64,000 nucleotides of DNA. Origin: Flavobacteriales bacterium (GTDB lineage Bacteria; Bacteroidota; Bacteroidia; Flavobacteriales_D; Crocinitomicaceae). The DNA lies in assembly GCA_015665275.1 (NCBI GenBank), contig JADFAL010000018.1, positions 26,778-90,777 on the forward strand, in the 5' to 3' direction. The notes beneath the pieces were generated by a model. That model was given only the letters and a program-made list of their open reading frames with translations, did not search any database and was not told the origin of the DNA. Shown piece after piece: positions 29,065 to 38,652 of the stretch. How positions within the stretch are numbered: the stretch's first letter is position 1; each line of letters begins with the position of its first letter. The position numbers and the translations under genes are program-made.

Positions 29065-29451
29065 ATGGAGAATTTAGTCATTGAAGGAACGGCAAAAACA
29101 CCAACAGTGGAGCTTGATGCATCTGCTGGGAAGATCGTTTTGAAGGGGAGATCAATCCCAGAAAATTCAATTGAGTTTTACCGACCAATGCAAGATTGGC
29201 TGAAAGACTACGGAACAACACCGGCTGGTCAAACTATTGTTGATATCCGATTGGAATATTTTAATACCTCTTCGTCGAAGTGTATTTTGGATTTTTTCAA
29301 AAGTTTGGAATCTATCAAGAACGATGGAAAGACCAACGTAACTGTCAACTGGTACTTCGAAACAGACGATGAAGATATGCAAGAAGCTGGTGAGGATTAC
29401 GAGGCCATTGTAGGTCTTCCATTTACTATTATCGAGGTAGACGAAATTTAA
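29065..29451 (+). CDS. SiaC-family regulatory phosphoprotein (DUF1987)
   Basis: A 128-residue protein from the ATG at 29065. DUF1987 features: IEGTAKTPTVELDASAGKIVLKGRSIPENSIEFYRPM and LEYFNTSSSKCILDFFKSLE. Thr68, in YFNTSS, falls at the position phosphorylated in Pseudomonas SiaC (Thr68 by my recollection). In that system unphosphorylated SiaC activates the diguanylate cyclase SiaD. No such enzyme and no SiaA phosphatase are in this window. It follows siaB by 10 nt and precedes coaE by 2 nt. Confidence 0.88.
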   Translation: MENLVIEGTAKTPTVELDASAGKIVLKGRSIPENSIEFYRPMQDWLKDYGTTPAGQTIVDIRLEYFNTSSSKCILDFFKSLESIKNDGKTNVTVNWYFETDDEDMQEAGEDYEAIVGLPFTIIEVDEI

Positions 29452-29453
29452 TC

Positions 29454-30038
29454 ATGCTGAAAATTGGCATTACTGGAGGTATTGGTTCCGGTAAATCGAT
29501 GGTTGGAAAAATACTTGAATCAATGGGATATCCCGTTTTCTATTCCGACGATCAAGCAAAGTTATTGGCAGATAGAAATCCAGAGATCCGCCATGATTTA
29601 ATAGATCTTTTTGGACCGGAAGTCTATAACGAAGCTGGATTGAATCGCCCTTTTCTAGCAGAAAAAATCTTTGGAGATGAAACGCTCCGCCAACAGGTAA
29701 ATCAAATAATTCATCCAAGAGTTCGCGAAGCATTCGACCAGTTCGCAGACAATCATGCTTCTCCTTTTGTATTCAACGAAGCTGCTATCCTTATTGAGAC
29801 TGGAGCGCACAAGAATTTCGATGCATTGGTTTTAGTTACCGCTCCTGAAGAAATTCGTATTCAACGCGTTCAGGCTAGAGATAATACAGATACTGCATCT
29901 ATTAAGCAACGAATGAAAAAGCAATGGACAGACGACGAAAAACGTCCTCATGCTGACTATGAAATCATAAACGACGGAGAGCAACCTGTACTGGAACAAT
30001 TGGAAAAACTGATCTTCTACCTCCAGTCAAAAGCGTAA
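29454..30038 (+). CDS. coaE: Dephospho-CoA kinase
   Basis: A 194-residue enzyme for the last step of coenzyme A synthesis, phosphorylating the 3'-hydroxyl of dephospho-CoA. The P-loop GITGGIGSGKS is at residues 5-15. It also has the substrate segment FYSDDQAKLLAD, HPRVREAF, and LLVTAPEEIRIQRVQAR-like stretch near residue 130. Normal length. Third gene of the siaB-siaC-coaE run. Confidence 0.93.
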   Translation: MLKIGITGGIGSGKSMVGKILESMGYPVFYSDDQAKLLADRNPEIRHDLIDLFGPEVYNEAGLNRPFLAEKIFGDETLRQQVNQIIHPRVREAFDQFADNHASPFVFNEAAILIETGAHKNFDALVLVTAPEEIRIQRVQARDNTDTASIKQRMKKQWTDDEKRPHADYEIINDGEQPVLEQLEKLIFYLQSKA

Positions 30039-30103
30039 CATTTCACTTTCACCCTTCTACTTTCACCCTAAAGCACAGAAAGAGGCATTCGAGGTCAAAC
30101 GAA

Positions 30104-30766
30104 TCACTTCACCTCTTCCCACGGATCATAATCGTCGTTATCCCTGTCATTGTCAAGTTTATCCATAGGATCTTCTGGAGGACGCGCGCCATTCAATAAG
30201 AACGTTACTCCGCTCATCATTTTGAAGATCATGCTCAACAAGAAGAAGAATCCAATCACTTTGAAAATGAATCCGAAGAATACAGTGTCTTCAATATCGA
30301 TGATGCTCTCATAGAACCAAACCGAAATTGGATTTTCAGCATATTGAGGAGCAAAGTTAAACAGTACGAAAACCGTCAACGCCAATGTAATAACAGCAAT
30401 TTCTGCTCGTAGATTAAAGTTTGTCGCCTGCTTTGGCATCTGCATTCGAGCATTGGTAAATACCTGTAGTAGGCGATTTCTGTTCTGATTGTTCTGAAAT
30501 TTCCCAACAAAATACGTCAGTAAGACAATACCGGCAAGAAGCAATTGATTCAGATAATGCATTTTTGACACGTCGCCATCAACACAGAACAAAAAGACAA
30601 CATCCGCGAGAAACACGTACTTGACTCCACGCAATAAATATACTTCTCCAACCGTACGCTGGCGGCCAGAAGTCAACAATCGAAAACCTATTTCGATTAA
30701 TCCCCATAAAAATCCGTAGATGGCGAATACAACACCTAGTCGGAATACAAAGTTGAATAAATCCAC
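30104..30766 (-). CDS. Conserved multi-pass membrane protein, unknown function
   Basis: A 220-residue protein with about five hydrophobic segments (~6-28, 45-65, 75-92, 125-145, 170-190) and an acidic tail (DPMDKLDNDRDNDDYDPWEEVK). I recognise no catalytic motif; Bacteroidota genomes often carry single-copy proteins of this layout. Convergent with coaE, divergent from the S46 peptidase. Confidence 0.7.
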   Translation of the reverse strand: MDLFNFVFRLGVVFAIYGFLWGLIEIGFRLLTSGRQRTVGEVYLLRGVKYVFLADVVFLFCVDGDVSKMHYLNQLLLAGIVLLTYFVGKFQNNQNRNRLLQVFTNARMQMPKQATNFNLRAEIAVITLALTVFVLFNFAPQYAENPISVWFYESIIDIEDTVFFGFIFKVIGFFFLLSMIFKMMSGVTFLLNGARPPEDPMDKLDNDRDNDDYDPWEEVK

Positions 30767-30834
30767 AAGGGTAAAGATAATTAATAGAGCGGCAATCGCT
30801 ATCTTTAACGCCTCTCAAAAAGTAATTCTTTAAG

Positions 30835-33045
30835 ATGATGAAACAATTTTTTCAAAAGGCGACTTTCACAGTTGCAATTCTAATCACAACGATTTTCACC
30901 TCCCTCGCAGAAGAGGGAATGATCATTCCTTCATTGATCGCGGCATTCGAAGATGACATGAAGGCAATGGGAATGCAGCTTTCCGCCGACGAAATCTACA
31001 GTGTAAATAACTCAAGTTTAAAAGACGCCATCCTTCATTTTGGAGGTGGATGTACAGCTGAATTAGTATCCGGAGAAGGTTTATTACTGACGAATCATCA
31101 CTGTGGTTTTTCTCAAGTTCAGAGCCACTCTTCCGTTGAGAACGATTATTTAAAGAATGGTTTTTGGGCGAAGACAAGAGCAGAAGAGTTAAGAAATCCG
31201 GGACTTTTTGTGGATCGCGTGGTGCGAATTCAAGATGTTTCTGAAACAGTTTTCTTTGGAACAAAAGGATTGACCGATCAGGAGAAAGCCGTGAAAATGC
31301 AAGAAAATATCGACCAACTTGAGGCAGATGCCATGGAAGGGAACAACTTTTCTGCGGAGATCAAGGCCTTCAACTATGGAAACGATTACTATATGATCGT
31401 AAAGGAGCGTTTTAATGATGTTCGATTGGTGGGGGCACCTCCTAGCTCAATTGGAAAGTTTGGAGGCGATACAGACAACTGGGTGTGGCCCCGCCATACA
31501 GGAGATTTTTCTGTTTTCCGTGTATATGCGAATGCTCAAAATCAACCAGCAGATATCAGTGATAGCAACGTGCCTTACAAACCATTACACTTCTTGCCAG
31601 TTTCAATGAAGTCGCGCAAAGATGGAGACTTTACGATGATTTACGGATTTCCGGGTAAAACGGAGCAGCACTTGTGCTCTGAACAATTGCGATACATCAT
31701 GGACGAAATGCGACCGCAGCAGATTAAAATGCGCGATCTTTCTTTAGGCGTGATCAATGCAAGTATGTCGTCAACAGATGCATTACGAATCATGTATGCC
31801 TCTAAACAGGCAAGAATTGCCAATGCATGGAAAAAGTGGATTGGACAGTTGGGGGGATTGAAAACGGTCGATGCAATGCAAATCAAATTGGATCGTGAGG
31901 CAGCTTACGTGAAGAAAGCAAACAGCATGGCGGAATGGAAAGATAAGTACGCGACTGTTATCGATGATATGAATGCACTAGCGAAAGCTAATGGAAAATA
32001 CGATGTTGCTTACAATATGTTCATTGAATACGGATATGTTGGAGCTGAGGTTTTCAAGCAAACGCGCTCTATGGAAGAATTCGTTGCTGACTTAATGAAA
32101 GTCGAAAATGAGGGAGCATTTGATGAACTTGTGGAAAAGAAGCGCAAATCTGTAGAAGGCTTTTTCAAAAACTACGATCCCATGACAGATCGTAAGGTAT
32201 TCATGAAATTAACAGCGGAATATATCAAGAGTATGGGGGACGACGTGCCAGAGATGCTGAAAAATATGTCTGTGGAAGATTTGACGGCTGCCATATACGA
32301 TAATTCGGTCCTTACGGATAAAGCACGCTTCATGGAGTTTTTAGACGATCTTAGCTACGGTAAATTAGCGAAGTACAAGAAGAAGGTGGCGAAGAACGAA
32401 GCGAAGCCGGAAGGGAAGCGTAAGGAAATGGCACCGTTTATTGAAGACGATGCTCTTGCACTTTGGGACGAAGTTCTAATGTATTTTCGCTCAGAAACGC
32501 TTCCTGGAGTAAGAGAATACTTCGGTGGAATGAATTCATTATTGCAGGTATATGTAGCAGGCCGTAAAGAAATGTTCCCAGATGAGAACATGTGGCCAGA
32601 TGCGAATTCAACAATGAGAATTACCTATGGAAAGCTAGAAGGTTCCGCTCCACACGATGGAATGATGTATACGCCTTACACAACGTTAGATGGAATCATC
32701 GCGAAGAACAATACTGGAAACCCTGACTTTGACGTTTTACCACGTTTACGTGAATTGGCGGAGGCGAAAGATTACGGACAATATGCCCAAGACGGAGAGT
32801 TGTGGGTATGTTTTACAGGATCAAATCATACTACTGGAGGTAATTCAGGTTCACCGGCACTAGACGCAGAAGGGAACTTGATCGGAATCAACTTCGATCG
32901 AACTTGGGAGAGCACCATGAGCGATTATATGTTCGATACGAATCGTTGTAGAAATATCATGGTAGATATTCGCTACGTAATGTGGGTGATGGACGTATAT
33001 GCGGGCGCTGGACATTTAGTAGAAGAAATGACTTTGGAGAAATAG
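30835..33045 (+). CDS. S46-family dipeptidyl-peptidase, DPP11-like
   Basis: A 736-residue periplasmic serine peptidase that releases dipeptides from peptide N-termini. A signal peptide (1-25) is followed by the family opening EEGMIIPSL. The catalytic His is in TNHHCGF (H88/H89) and the nucleophile is Ser671 in GGNSGSP. Arg689 in INFDRTWE lies 18 residues after the Ser, the spacing of Arg673 to Ser655 in Porphyromonas DPP11, where Arg gives Asp/Glu preference at P1; DPP7 has Gly there. I therefore infer an acidic-residue-specific enzyme. Two ATGs are adjacent; either may start. A two-way terminator follows. Confidence 0.92.
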   Translation: MMKQFFQKATFTVAILITTIFTSLAEEGMIIPSLIAAFEDDMKAMGMQLSADEIYSVNNSSLKDAILHFGGGCTAELVSGEGLLLTNHHCGFSQVQSHSSVENDYLKNGFWAKTRAEELRNPGLFVDRVVRIQDVSETVFFGTKGLTDQEKAVKMQENIDQLEADAMEGNNFSAEIKAFNYGNDYYMIVKERFNDVRLVGAPPSSIGKFGGDTDNWVWPRHTGDFSVFRVYANAQNQPADISDSNVPYKPLHFLPVSMKSRKDGDFTMIYGFPGKTEQHLCSEQLRYIMDEMRPQQIKMRDLSLGVINASMSSTDALRIMYASKQARIANAWKKWIGQLGGLKTVDAMQIKLDREAAYVKKANSMAEWKDKYATVIDDMNALAKANGKYDVAYNMFIEYGYVGAEVFKQTRSMEEFVADLMKVENEGAFDELVEKKRKSVEGFFKNYDPMTDRKVFMKLTAEYIKSMGDDVPEMLKNMSVEDLTAAIYDNSVLTDKARFMEFLDDLSYGKLAKYKKKVAKNEAKPEGKRKEMAPFIEDDALALWDEVLMYFRSETLPGVREYFGGMNSLLQVYVAGRKEMFPDENMWPDANSTMRITYGKLEGSAPHDGMMYTPYTTLDGIIAKNNTGNPDFDVLPRLRELAEAKDYGQYAQDGELWVCFTGSNHTTGGNSGSPALDAEGNLIGINFDRTWESTMSDYMFDTNRCRNIMVDIRYVMWVMDVYAGAGHLVEEMTLEK

Positions 33046-33058
33046 AATCAATGAACTC

Positions 33059-33090
33059 AAAAAAGGCGATGTGAAAGGATCGCCTTTTTT
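33059..33090. terminator. Bidirectional terminator between convergent genes
   Basis: AAAAAAGGCGAT (33059-33070) and ATCGCCTTTTTT (33079-33090) form a perfect 12-bp stem with an 8-nt loop, with T6 on one side and A6 on the other. It serves the S46 gene and the convergent gene at 33106-34626. Confidence 0.9.
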
Positions 33091-33105
33091 CATTTACAAT
33101 TAACA

Positions 33106-34626
33106 TTATCGTTTGTGTTGCGCTACCATGATTTCGCCATCAATTAATGTGAAGTGATTCTGCCCAATTTGAAAAGTCTCGTCGGGTTTGATGTCCCGCA
33201 TCTCCATATCTTCTTCGATGGTGTGAATGGATCCTCCGGTGCGAAAAGCAGCCTGCACGTATGCGAGATTGACACCTGCTTGTGCTCCACACAAAATGAT
33301 GTGAATCGGTCGATCTACTTGACTTAAAAGTGCCAAATCGCGGGGCGTAGCAAAATTATCAGCTACCATAACGATCTCGTCACATTCCGGGTACTTCTTC
33401 ATTCCATGCAATACCGCTTCGATATTGTTTTCAGGGCAGTCGCCACCACCTCCGTTCAACATTGTGGTGCTCATGGTCTTCTTCACCTTCTGGTAGGATG
33501 AATTTTTCGTGCTGTAGATGCCTCCAACGGAGCCAACGCGTTTTTGTCTATCCATTTTTCCATCTCCATCGTTAAAGAAGATAAAAGCATCCACCAAATT
33601 TTTGTCTTGTGTGTCTTTTACCCACGCAAAGGTCTTTGCGATGTAAGGTGCCATGCTTCCAGTAACATCAATAATGACTTGTGTGTTTTTCCATTGCGGA
33701 TGGCGCTCAAAGGTTGCTTTAACGACATCGTAGCTAGGATCGTCATATGACGGGATAAACATCGGCATGATGGTCGTCGTCATTCGTGATGGAAGTCCAT
33801 GAGGATATTTGGAAGAGCACTTTGGATGTAATTTGGTCGCCTCATAGGAATAATGAATTACTTGTTTGGGATCACTGGTAATCGCGTCTGACGATGAATG
33901 ATTGATTTGTACAAATCCTTCCAAAAGCAAACTATCGATGAAATCTTCCATACCAGCAACCGTTAAATCGATGCGGCCAATCATTTGGATCAAACATTCT
34001 GCATCTATTTCTCCATCGGTTATTGGTGCTGAACTCATTACTGAAGCTCTCAATTCATATATAGATTCAGTGGATGCAGCAGGAGCGGTTGGGGTATCAC
34101 CGATGACTTTTTCAGTTGGAGAACCAAAAGTTTTTCGAGTTGCTTCTTCCATGGACAGTCCTTCTTCTAAAATCATGTCAATAAAGGCCAATTCCTTTTT
34201 CATACTTTCAACGGTTGGTCTAGGTCTGTAATACACCACGAAACCGTGAAATAGAGCTCGTGCCGCAGTGTTGTCGGTTCCCGAACTTTGTCCATAGGCA
34301 TTCCATTGGATCACCGGATCTTTTAGCTCAGGAAGTTTTTTGATGAGGTTCTTTTTTCTGCGATTGTTCAATGCTTGTTGATCAAAGGATTCGCTCTCTT
34401 TGTAAGTTGTGTACACAAGGTCGATGCGTTCCACCGTTTGCCCTTTCAAGGTCTTTTGAATATCAGAGGGGAGCGCGGCATCATCGAAGTCAACAGGAAT
34501 CTTTAAAACCTGCGTTCCAGGTCGCGATGGAGATGCGTTGTAAACGGCAACGGTGTCATGAATGGACTGGGATAATCCATGCCAGGAGAATAAGGCGGTC
34601 AGCGTAAAGAATATTAAGTATTTCAT
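33106..34626 (-). CDS. Secreted protein with von Willebrand A-like domain
   Basis: A 506-residue protein with a signal peptide (LIFFTLTALFSWHGLSQS). Residues ~55-150 carry an OmpA-C-like sequence (QALNNRRKKNLIKKLPEL), the pattern of peptidoglycan-binding or look-alike domains. Residues ~315-490 are von Willebrand A-like: IIDVTGSMAPYI (a MIDAS-type DxTxS), then GGGGDCPENNIEAVLHG and EIVMVADNFATPRDL. The role is unknown; metal-dependent adhesion or protein-protein binding in the periplasm or at the surface is likely. No T9SS tail is seen. Confidence 0.75.
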   Translation of the reverse strand: MKYLIFFTLTALFSWHGLSQSIHDTVAVYNASPSRPGTQVLKIPVDFDDAALPSDIQKTLKGQTVERIDLVYTTYKESESFDQQALNNRRKKNLIKKLPELKDPVIQWNAYGQSSGTDNTAARALFHGFVVYYRPRPTVESMKKELAFIDMILEEGLSMEEATRKTFGSPTEKVIGDTPTAPAASTESIYELRASVMSSAPITDGEIDAECLIQMIGRIDLTVAGMEDFIDSLLLEGFVQINHSSSDAITSDPKQVIHYSYEATKLHPKCSSKYPHGLPSRMTTTIMPMFIPSYDDPSYDVVKATFERHPQWKNTQVIIDVTGSMAPYIAKTFAWVKDTQDKNLVDAFIFFNDGDGKMDRQKRVGSVGGIYSTKNSSYQKVKKTMSTTMLNGGGGDCPENNIEAVLHGMKKYPECDEIVMVADNFATPRDLALLSQVDRPIHIILCGAQAGVNLAYVQAAFRTGGSIHTIEEDMEMRDIKPDETFQIGQNHFTLIDGEIMVAQHKR

Positions 34627-34680
34627 AATGTTGTTTTACTACTTAATGTTCAATTCAGAGAAAAGTAATGGCGGGAAACA

Positions 34681-34712
34681 AAAAAAGCGACCCATTTGGA
34701 TCGCCTTTTTTT
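34681..34712 (-). terminator. Intrinsic terminator of lpd
   Basis: Reading leftward: GGCGATCC, AAAT loop, GGGTCGC (one G-T pair), then T6, with an A-run on the other side. It lies 19 nt after the lpd stop. Confidence 0.85.
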
Positions 34713-34730
34713 ATTTCGTTGAATTTAATT

Positions 34731-36134
34731 CTAAATATGTAATGGACGGTTTTCAAATGCCGCTAGTGCTGCTTCTTTTACCGCTTCCGAATACGTCGGG
34801 TGTGGGTGACAAATGCGAGCCATATCCTCAGCAGAAGCACGATATTCCATAGCTGTAACAGCTTCCATAATTAAGTCAGCCGCACGTGCAGAAATCATGT
34901 GAACTCCTAGTACTTCATCTGTTTCCTGATCCGCTATCACTTTCACCGTTCCCATGATGTCCATACTAGCTCTCGCTCGCCCCAAAGCCTTAATAGGGAA
35001 GGAGCCAACTTTAATTGCACGACCTTCAGCCTTTAATTCTTCTTCTGTCTTTCCAACAGCGGCAACTTCTGGCCATGTATATACTACACCAGGAATCAAA
35101 TTATAATTCAAGTGAGGTTTTTGCCCCGCTAACAATTCAGCAACGTACATACCTTCCTCTTCGGCTTTGTGCGCTAGCATCGCTCCGCGTACAACATCTC
35201 CAATCGCATAAATGTTTGGAACATTCGTCTGCAAATGATCGTTTACTTCAACCTGACCGCGATCGTTTAATTTGACACCTGCATTTTCCAATCCAAGACC
35301 TGTAGTGAAAGGCTTACGACCAACGGCAACCAAGCAGTAGTCGGCTTCCATAGTAACTTCTTCGCCCTTCTTATTCAAGGCAGTTAGTTTTACACCTTTA
35401 CCGGTATTTTCAACATTTTGAACACGGTGTTCCAAATGGAATTTAAATCCTTCTTTTTTAAGAACTTTCGTCAACTCTTTGGACATCGTTCCGTCCATTG
35501 TTGGGATAATACGAGGTGCAAATTCTACCACGTCAATTTGAGTTCCCAAACGTCCGAAAACCGATCCTAACTCCAATCCAATAACGCCTCCACCAATCAC
35601 TAACATCTTCTTCGGAATCTCTTTCATTTCCAATGCTTCGGTTGAGGTGATAATGCGCTTTTTATCCGGCACCATTCCCGGGAAGAAATTTGGCTTCGAT
35701 CCGGTTGCGATAATAATATTCTTTGAAGTAATTGTTGATTCTTTTCCCTCGCTATCGGTTACTTTAATGGTCGTCTTGTCAACAAAAGATCCTTTACCGT
35801 GAAGCACGTCAACTTTGTTCTTGTCCATTAAGAATTGAACACCTTTCGTCGTTTGCTCTACTACATCGTTTTTGCGCTGAATCATCTGAGTGATGTTCGC
35901 TTTGACATCTTTCACCTCAACACCGTGCGTTGCGAACGTATGCGTTGCGTTATGATAGTGCTCAGATGAATCCAACAGAGCTTTTGATGGAATACATCCC
36001 ACATTCAAACACGTTCCACCAAGTGTATCATACTTTTCAATGATAGCTGTTTTCATTCCAAGTTGCGCGCATCGAATGGCGGCAACATATCCTCCGGGGC
36101 CTGATCCTATTATTGTGATATCGTATGAACTCAT
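34731..36134 (-). CDS. lpd: Dihydrolipoyl dehydrogenase
   Basis: A 467-residue FAD enzyme (E3) that reoxidises dihydrolipoamide in 2-oxoacid dehydrogenase and glycine cleavage complexes. FAD site ITIIGSGPGGYVAAI; redox disulfide C42/C47 in GGTCLNVGCIPSKAL; NAD site VIGGGVIGLELG; second FAD site YAIGDVV; and the C-terminal H-x-H-P-x-Y-S-E motif (CHPHPTYSE). Normal length. The lipoyl synthase gene lies 5 kb further right on the same strand. Confidence 0.96.
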   Translation of the reverse strand: MSSYDITIIGSGPGGYVAAIRCAQLGMKTAIIEKYDTLGGTCLNVGCIPSKALLDSSEHYHNATHTFATHGVEVKDVKANITQMIQRKNDVVEQTTKGVQFLMDKNKVDVLHGKGSFVDKTTIKVTDSEGKESTITSKNIIIATGSKPNFFPGMVPDKKRIITSTEALEMKEIPKKMLVIGGGVIGLELGSVFGRLGTQIDVVEFAPRIIPTMDGTMSKELTKVLKKEGFKFHLEHRVQNVENTGKGVKLTALNKKGEEVTMEADYCLVAVGRKPFTTGLGLENAGVKLNDRGQVEVNDHLQTNVPNIYAIGDVVRGAMLAHKAEEEGMYVAELLAGQKPHLNYNLIPGVVYTWPEVAAVGKTEEELKAEGRAIKVGSFPIKALGRARASMDIMGTVKVIADQETDEVLGVHMISARAADLIMEAVTAMEYRASAEDMARICHPHPTYSEAVKEAALAAFENRPLHI

Positions 36135-36151
36135 GTTGATTTGTTTACTTA

Positions 36152-36159
36152 CAAATGTA
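36152..36159 (-). promoter_or_regulatory. -7 promoter box TACATTTG for lpd
   Basis: An exact TAnnTTTG match on the minus strand, 17 nt before the lpd ATG; no convincing -33 TTG. Confidence 0.4.
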
Positions 36160-36234
36160 TGTATTATTTCCGTCTCGTTTGACCCGAAAATGCCAGTTTG
36201 TTGCCGGTTAATTGGAACCTCAATTATGGCACAA

Positions 36235-36268
36235 AAAAAAGCCCTGACATTCCTGTCAGGGCTTTTTT
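36235..36268. terminator. Strong terminator after the first M43 protease gene
   Basis: Stem AAAAAAGCCCTGAC (36235-36248) / GTCAGGGCTTTTTT (36255-36268), 6-nt loop. It is symmetrical; its chief use is for the minus-strand gene ending at 36285. Its distance from the lpd start also insulates lpd. Confidence 0.92.
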
Positions 36269-36284
36269 GAGTTAATGTCTTGTC

Positions 36285-38546
36285 TTACATTACAACTACC
36301 TTACGTGTTGTAGAGTTATCTCCACTTGTTACTTCTAGGAAGTACATTGCAGATGGAAGGTTCGCAGTATTTTCCAACTGAGTTGAAACCTGTCCATTTG
36401 TAGTGTTGATTACTTGTGTTGCAATAACTTTCCCTTGAGCATCCAACAATGTAAACGCTACTGGCTCGTCTTGTGCCAAGTAAGTAACATTGATTGGTTC
36501 ACCCGCTGATGGGTTAGGGAACACTTGAAGATCCATTCCTTCGAAACCAGTTTCCTGAAGATTCAATACTCCAGAAACATTGATGTTATCGATGAATAGG
36601 TTACTTGCCAAATCTGATGCACGGAATTCGAACATGAATCGTGTTTGCATATCAGCACTTGTTGGCGTGTACGAGAATGAAGCTTCTCTCCACTGTGTAT
36701 TTGATGTTGGGTTAAAATCAGCATTAGAAGCGTACCCTGCAGTAACGATGTCGTCACCTGAGATTGCGCTACCTACCGTAGAACCATCAACAGCAAGAAT
36801 ACGTGGAGTCCAAGACTCACCACAATCACGAGAAGAGTAAACTTTCAATTCTTCAGTGATGTCACCTGTTACTGTTGCGTTCGTAGCGTAAGCGTACTTG
36901 AAAGTAACGTTTACGTTAGATGTGTATGCAAGTTCAATAGAAGGTGTGATCAATCGATCAAGAGTTCCTCCCAAACGGAAGTTATAGAACCAATCATCTG
37001 TAAATGGATCAGCCTGTGAGTTATCAAAGTATGTCTGTAATTTCCATGCACGTGACTGGTCGTATCCAACACCGTCAACAACGCTGAATTTGCTAAAGTT
37101 CTCTTCTACGTTCTCAACAAGGAAAAGGTAATTTCCTGTTCCTGGAGCAACATCTGTTTCCATATCGAAAGTCGCTGGTCCTTGGTTTTCTGACCAGTTC
37201 GGAGAAACGTAAATGTATTTCTCAGAAATACGAGTGTCAGAACCTGCCGCGTTAGAAACTGTCAAAGTAACTGTTTTCCACCCTGGAGTGCCGAACGCTA
37301 CGATTGGAGTAGGAGAAGTCGAAGTGGCAGGTGTTGCATCTTGGAATTCCCATGCGTAAGAATCGATAACTGCATTCCATGAAGCATCTTCGAAACGAAC
37401 ATTCGATCCAAGGCATACAGTCTTTGTACAAACCGCAGATCCATCTGTTTTACAAACTCCATCTGGAGTAAAGAAGTCAGCAACTGGTGCACACAATGGC
37501 ACTGTCAATTGATCATTAGGATCTTGAGGAACCGATAGATTCTCAACTCCTGTAAGTTGTAGAATACTATCTTGCCACAATTGGTTACGCTGACCAGCAA
37601 TACCTTGAAGTGTATTGCTCATAATTACAGCTTGATCTTCAGTAAACATTACCGCACAGCTAGAATAGTCCATGATGTTCTGAACGTTAGCGATTGGAAC
37701 GTTTGTTTGTGTTGTATCACAAGTTGGTAACGCAAGGTTACAGTTAGAGAATGATCCTTCAGTAGGAGGCGTGTCTTGTACGCCATCGTCACCACATTGT
37801 GTTGGATTACCGATATCAGTTACTCCGTTGAATGGGTGTGCCAATCCTAGGTAGTGTCCTGCCTCGTGAGACAATGTGCGGTCACCACTATTGATTGTGT
37901 AATCACGACAAACGATTCCGTCAGTCCAGAACCCTGAACCATCCGTACTCGATGGGAATGTTGCATATCCAAGAAGTGTTCCTTGAATTGTTCCTCCAGA
38001 ATTTGGGGTGTGAACAACCCATACGTTCATGTACCGTGCGCGGTTCCACTGATTGATTTTAGAAACGGACTCTCCGTTATTTGTTTCGTGATTGTAGATG
38101 TGCTCAATCCCATTGGTACAGTTTCCTAATGGATCCAATGCAGCCAAACGGAATTCAATATCCGCATCTCCAATTACAGTATCAAACGGTGCAACAACCT
38201 GGCTGATGTCTGGGTTTGTAGCGCTGTAATCCTCATTCAACTCTTCCATGATGGTGTAAACACGAGAATCTGGAATGTTTTCCGCTCCGTATTCGTGTAA
38301 AATGTGAAACACAACAGGAATCACATAGGTAGCTTTCTTCTTTTCTACCCCATTCTCAACAACAGTTTGAACCTGCAAACTGTTTCTCATCAACTCTTGA
38401 TTCACAAGATACTCTTGCTTCAATTGCGGAAATTGCTTGTGCAGACTTTCTAAAGCTTCATCTGTAGCACAAGGAATTTCCTGTTGTGCAAAGCCAGTAA
38501 AAGCAAAGAAGGATCCCGCAACGATAGCGAATATTCTTTTTTTCAT
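36285..38546 (-). CDS. Secreted M43 metalloprotease with PKD domain and T9SS tail (copy 1)
   Basis: A 753-residue protein. Signal peptide (1-20, ends GFAQ); M43/pappalysin-type catalytic domain with zinc site H227-E-x-x-H231-x-x-G-x-x-H237 (SHEAGHYLGLAH) and Met-turn NIMDYSSC; PKD-like domain (near 365-445, FEDASWNAVIDSYAWEFQDA...GWKTVTLTVSNAAGSD); an unnamed ~200-residue beta-rich domain (MAM-like, FDMETDVAPG...LFIDNINVSG); and a T9SS sorting tail (VFPNPSAGEPINV...TRKVVVM). It shares its whole layout with the gene at 38769, but has an extra Cys-rich insert (VCKTDGSAVCTKTVC) just before the PKD domain. Confidence 0.92.
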   Translation of the reverse strand: MKKRIFAIVAGSFFAFTGFAQQEIPCATDEALESLHKQFPQLKQEYLVNQELMRNSLQVQTVVENGVEKKKATYVIPVVFHILHEYGAENIPDSRVYTIMEELNEDYSATNPDISQVVAPFDTVIGDADIEFRLAALDPLGNCTNGIEHIYNHETNNGESVSKINQWNRARYMNVWVVHTPNSGGTIQGTLLGYATFPSSTDGSGFWTDGIVCRDYTINSGDRTLSHEAGHYLGLAHPFNGVTDIGNPTQCGDDGVQDTPPTEGSFSNCNLALPTCDTTQTNVPIANVQNIMDYSSCAVMFTEDQAVIMSNTLQGIAGQRNQLWQDSILQLTGVENLSVPQDPNDQLTVPLCAPVADFFTPDGVCKTDGSAVCTKTVCLGSNVRFEDASWNAVIDSYAWEFQDATPATSTSPTPIVAFGTPGWKTVTLTVSNAAGSDTRISEKYIYVSPNWSENQGPATFDMETDVAPGTGNYLFLVENVEENFSKFSVVDGVGYDQSRAWKLQTYFDNSQADPFTDDWFYNFRLGGTLDRLITPSIELAYTSNVNVTFKYAYATNATVTGDITEELKVYSSRDCGESWTPRILAVDGSTVGSAISGDDIVTAGYASNADFNPTSNTQWREASFSYTPTSADMQTRFMFEFRASDLASNLFIDNINVSGVLNLQETGFEGMDLQVFPNPSAGEPINVTYLAQDEPVAFTLLDAQGKVIATQVINTTNGQVSTQLENTANLPSAMYFLEVTSGDNSTTRKVVVM

Positions 38547-38652
38547 AAGTACTTATTGTGTATTAACTCTTAAAATGCTATTGCAAATCGTCCGATAATA
38601 CGGCAACATTTACAATGTATCAAGCCAAAGATAGTGTTATTAACACAAAATA

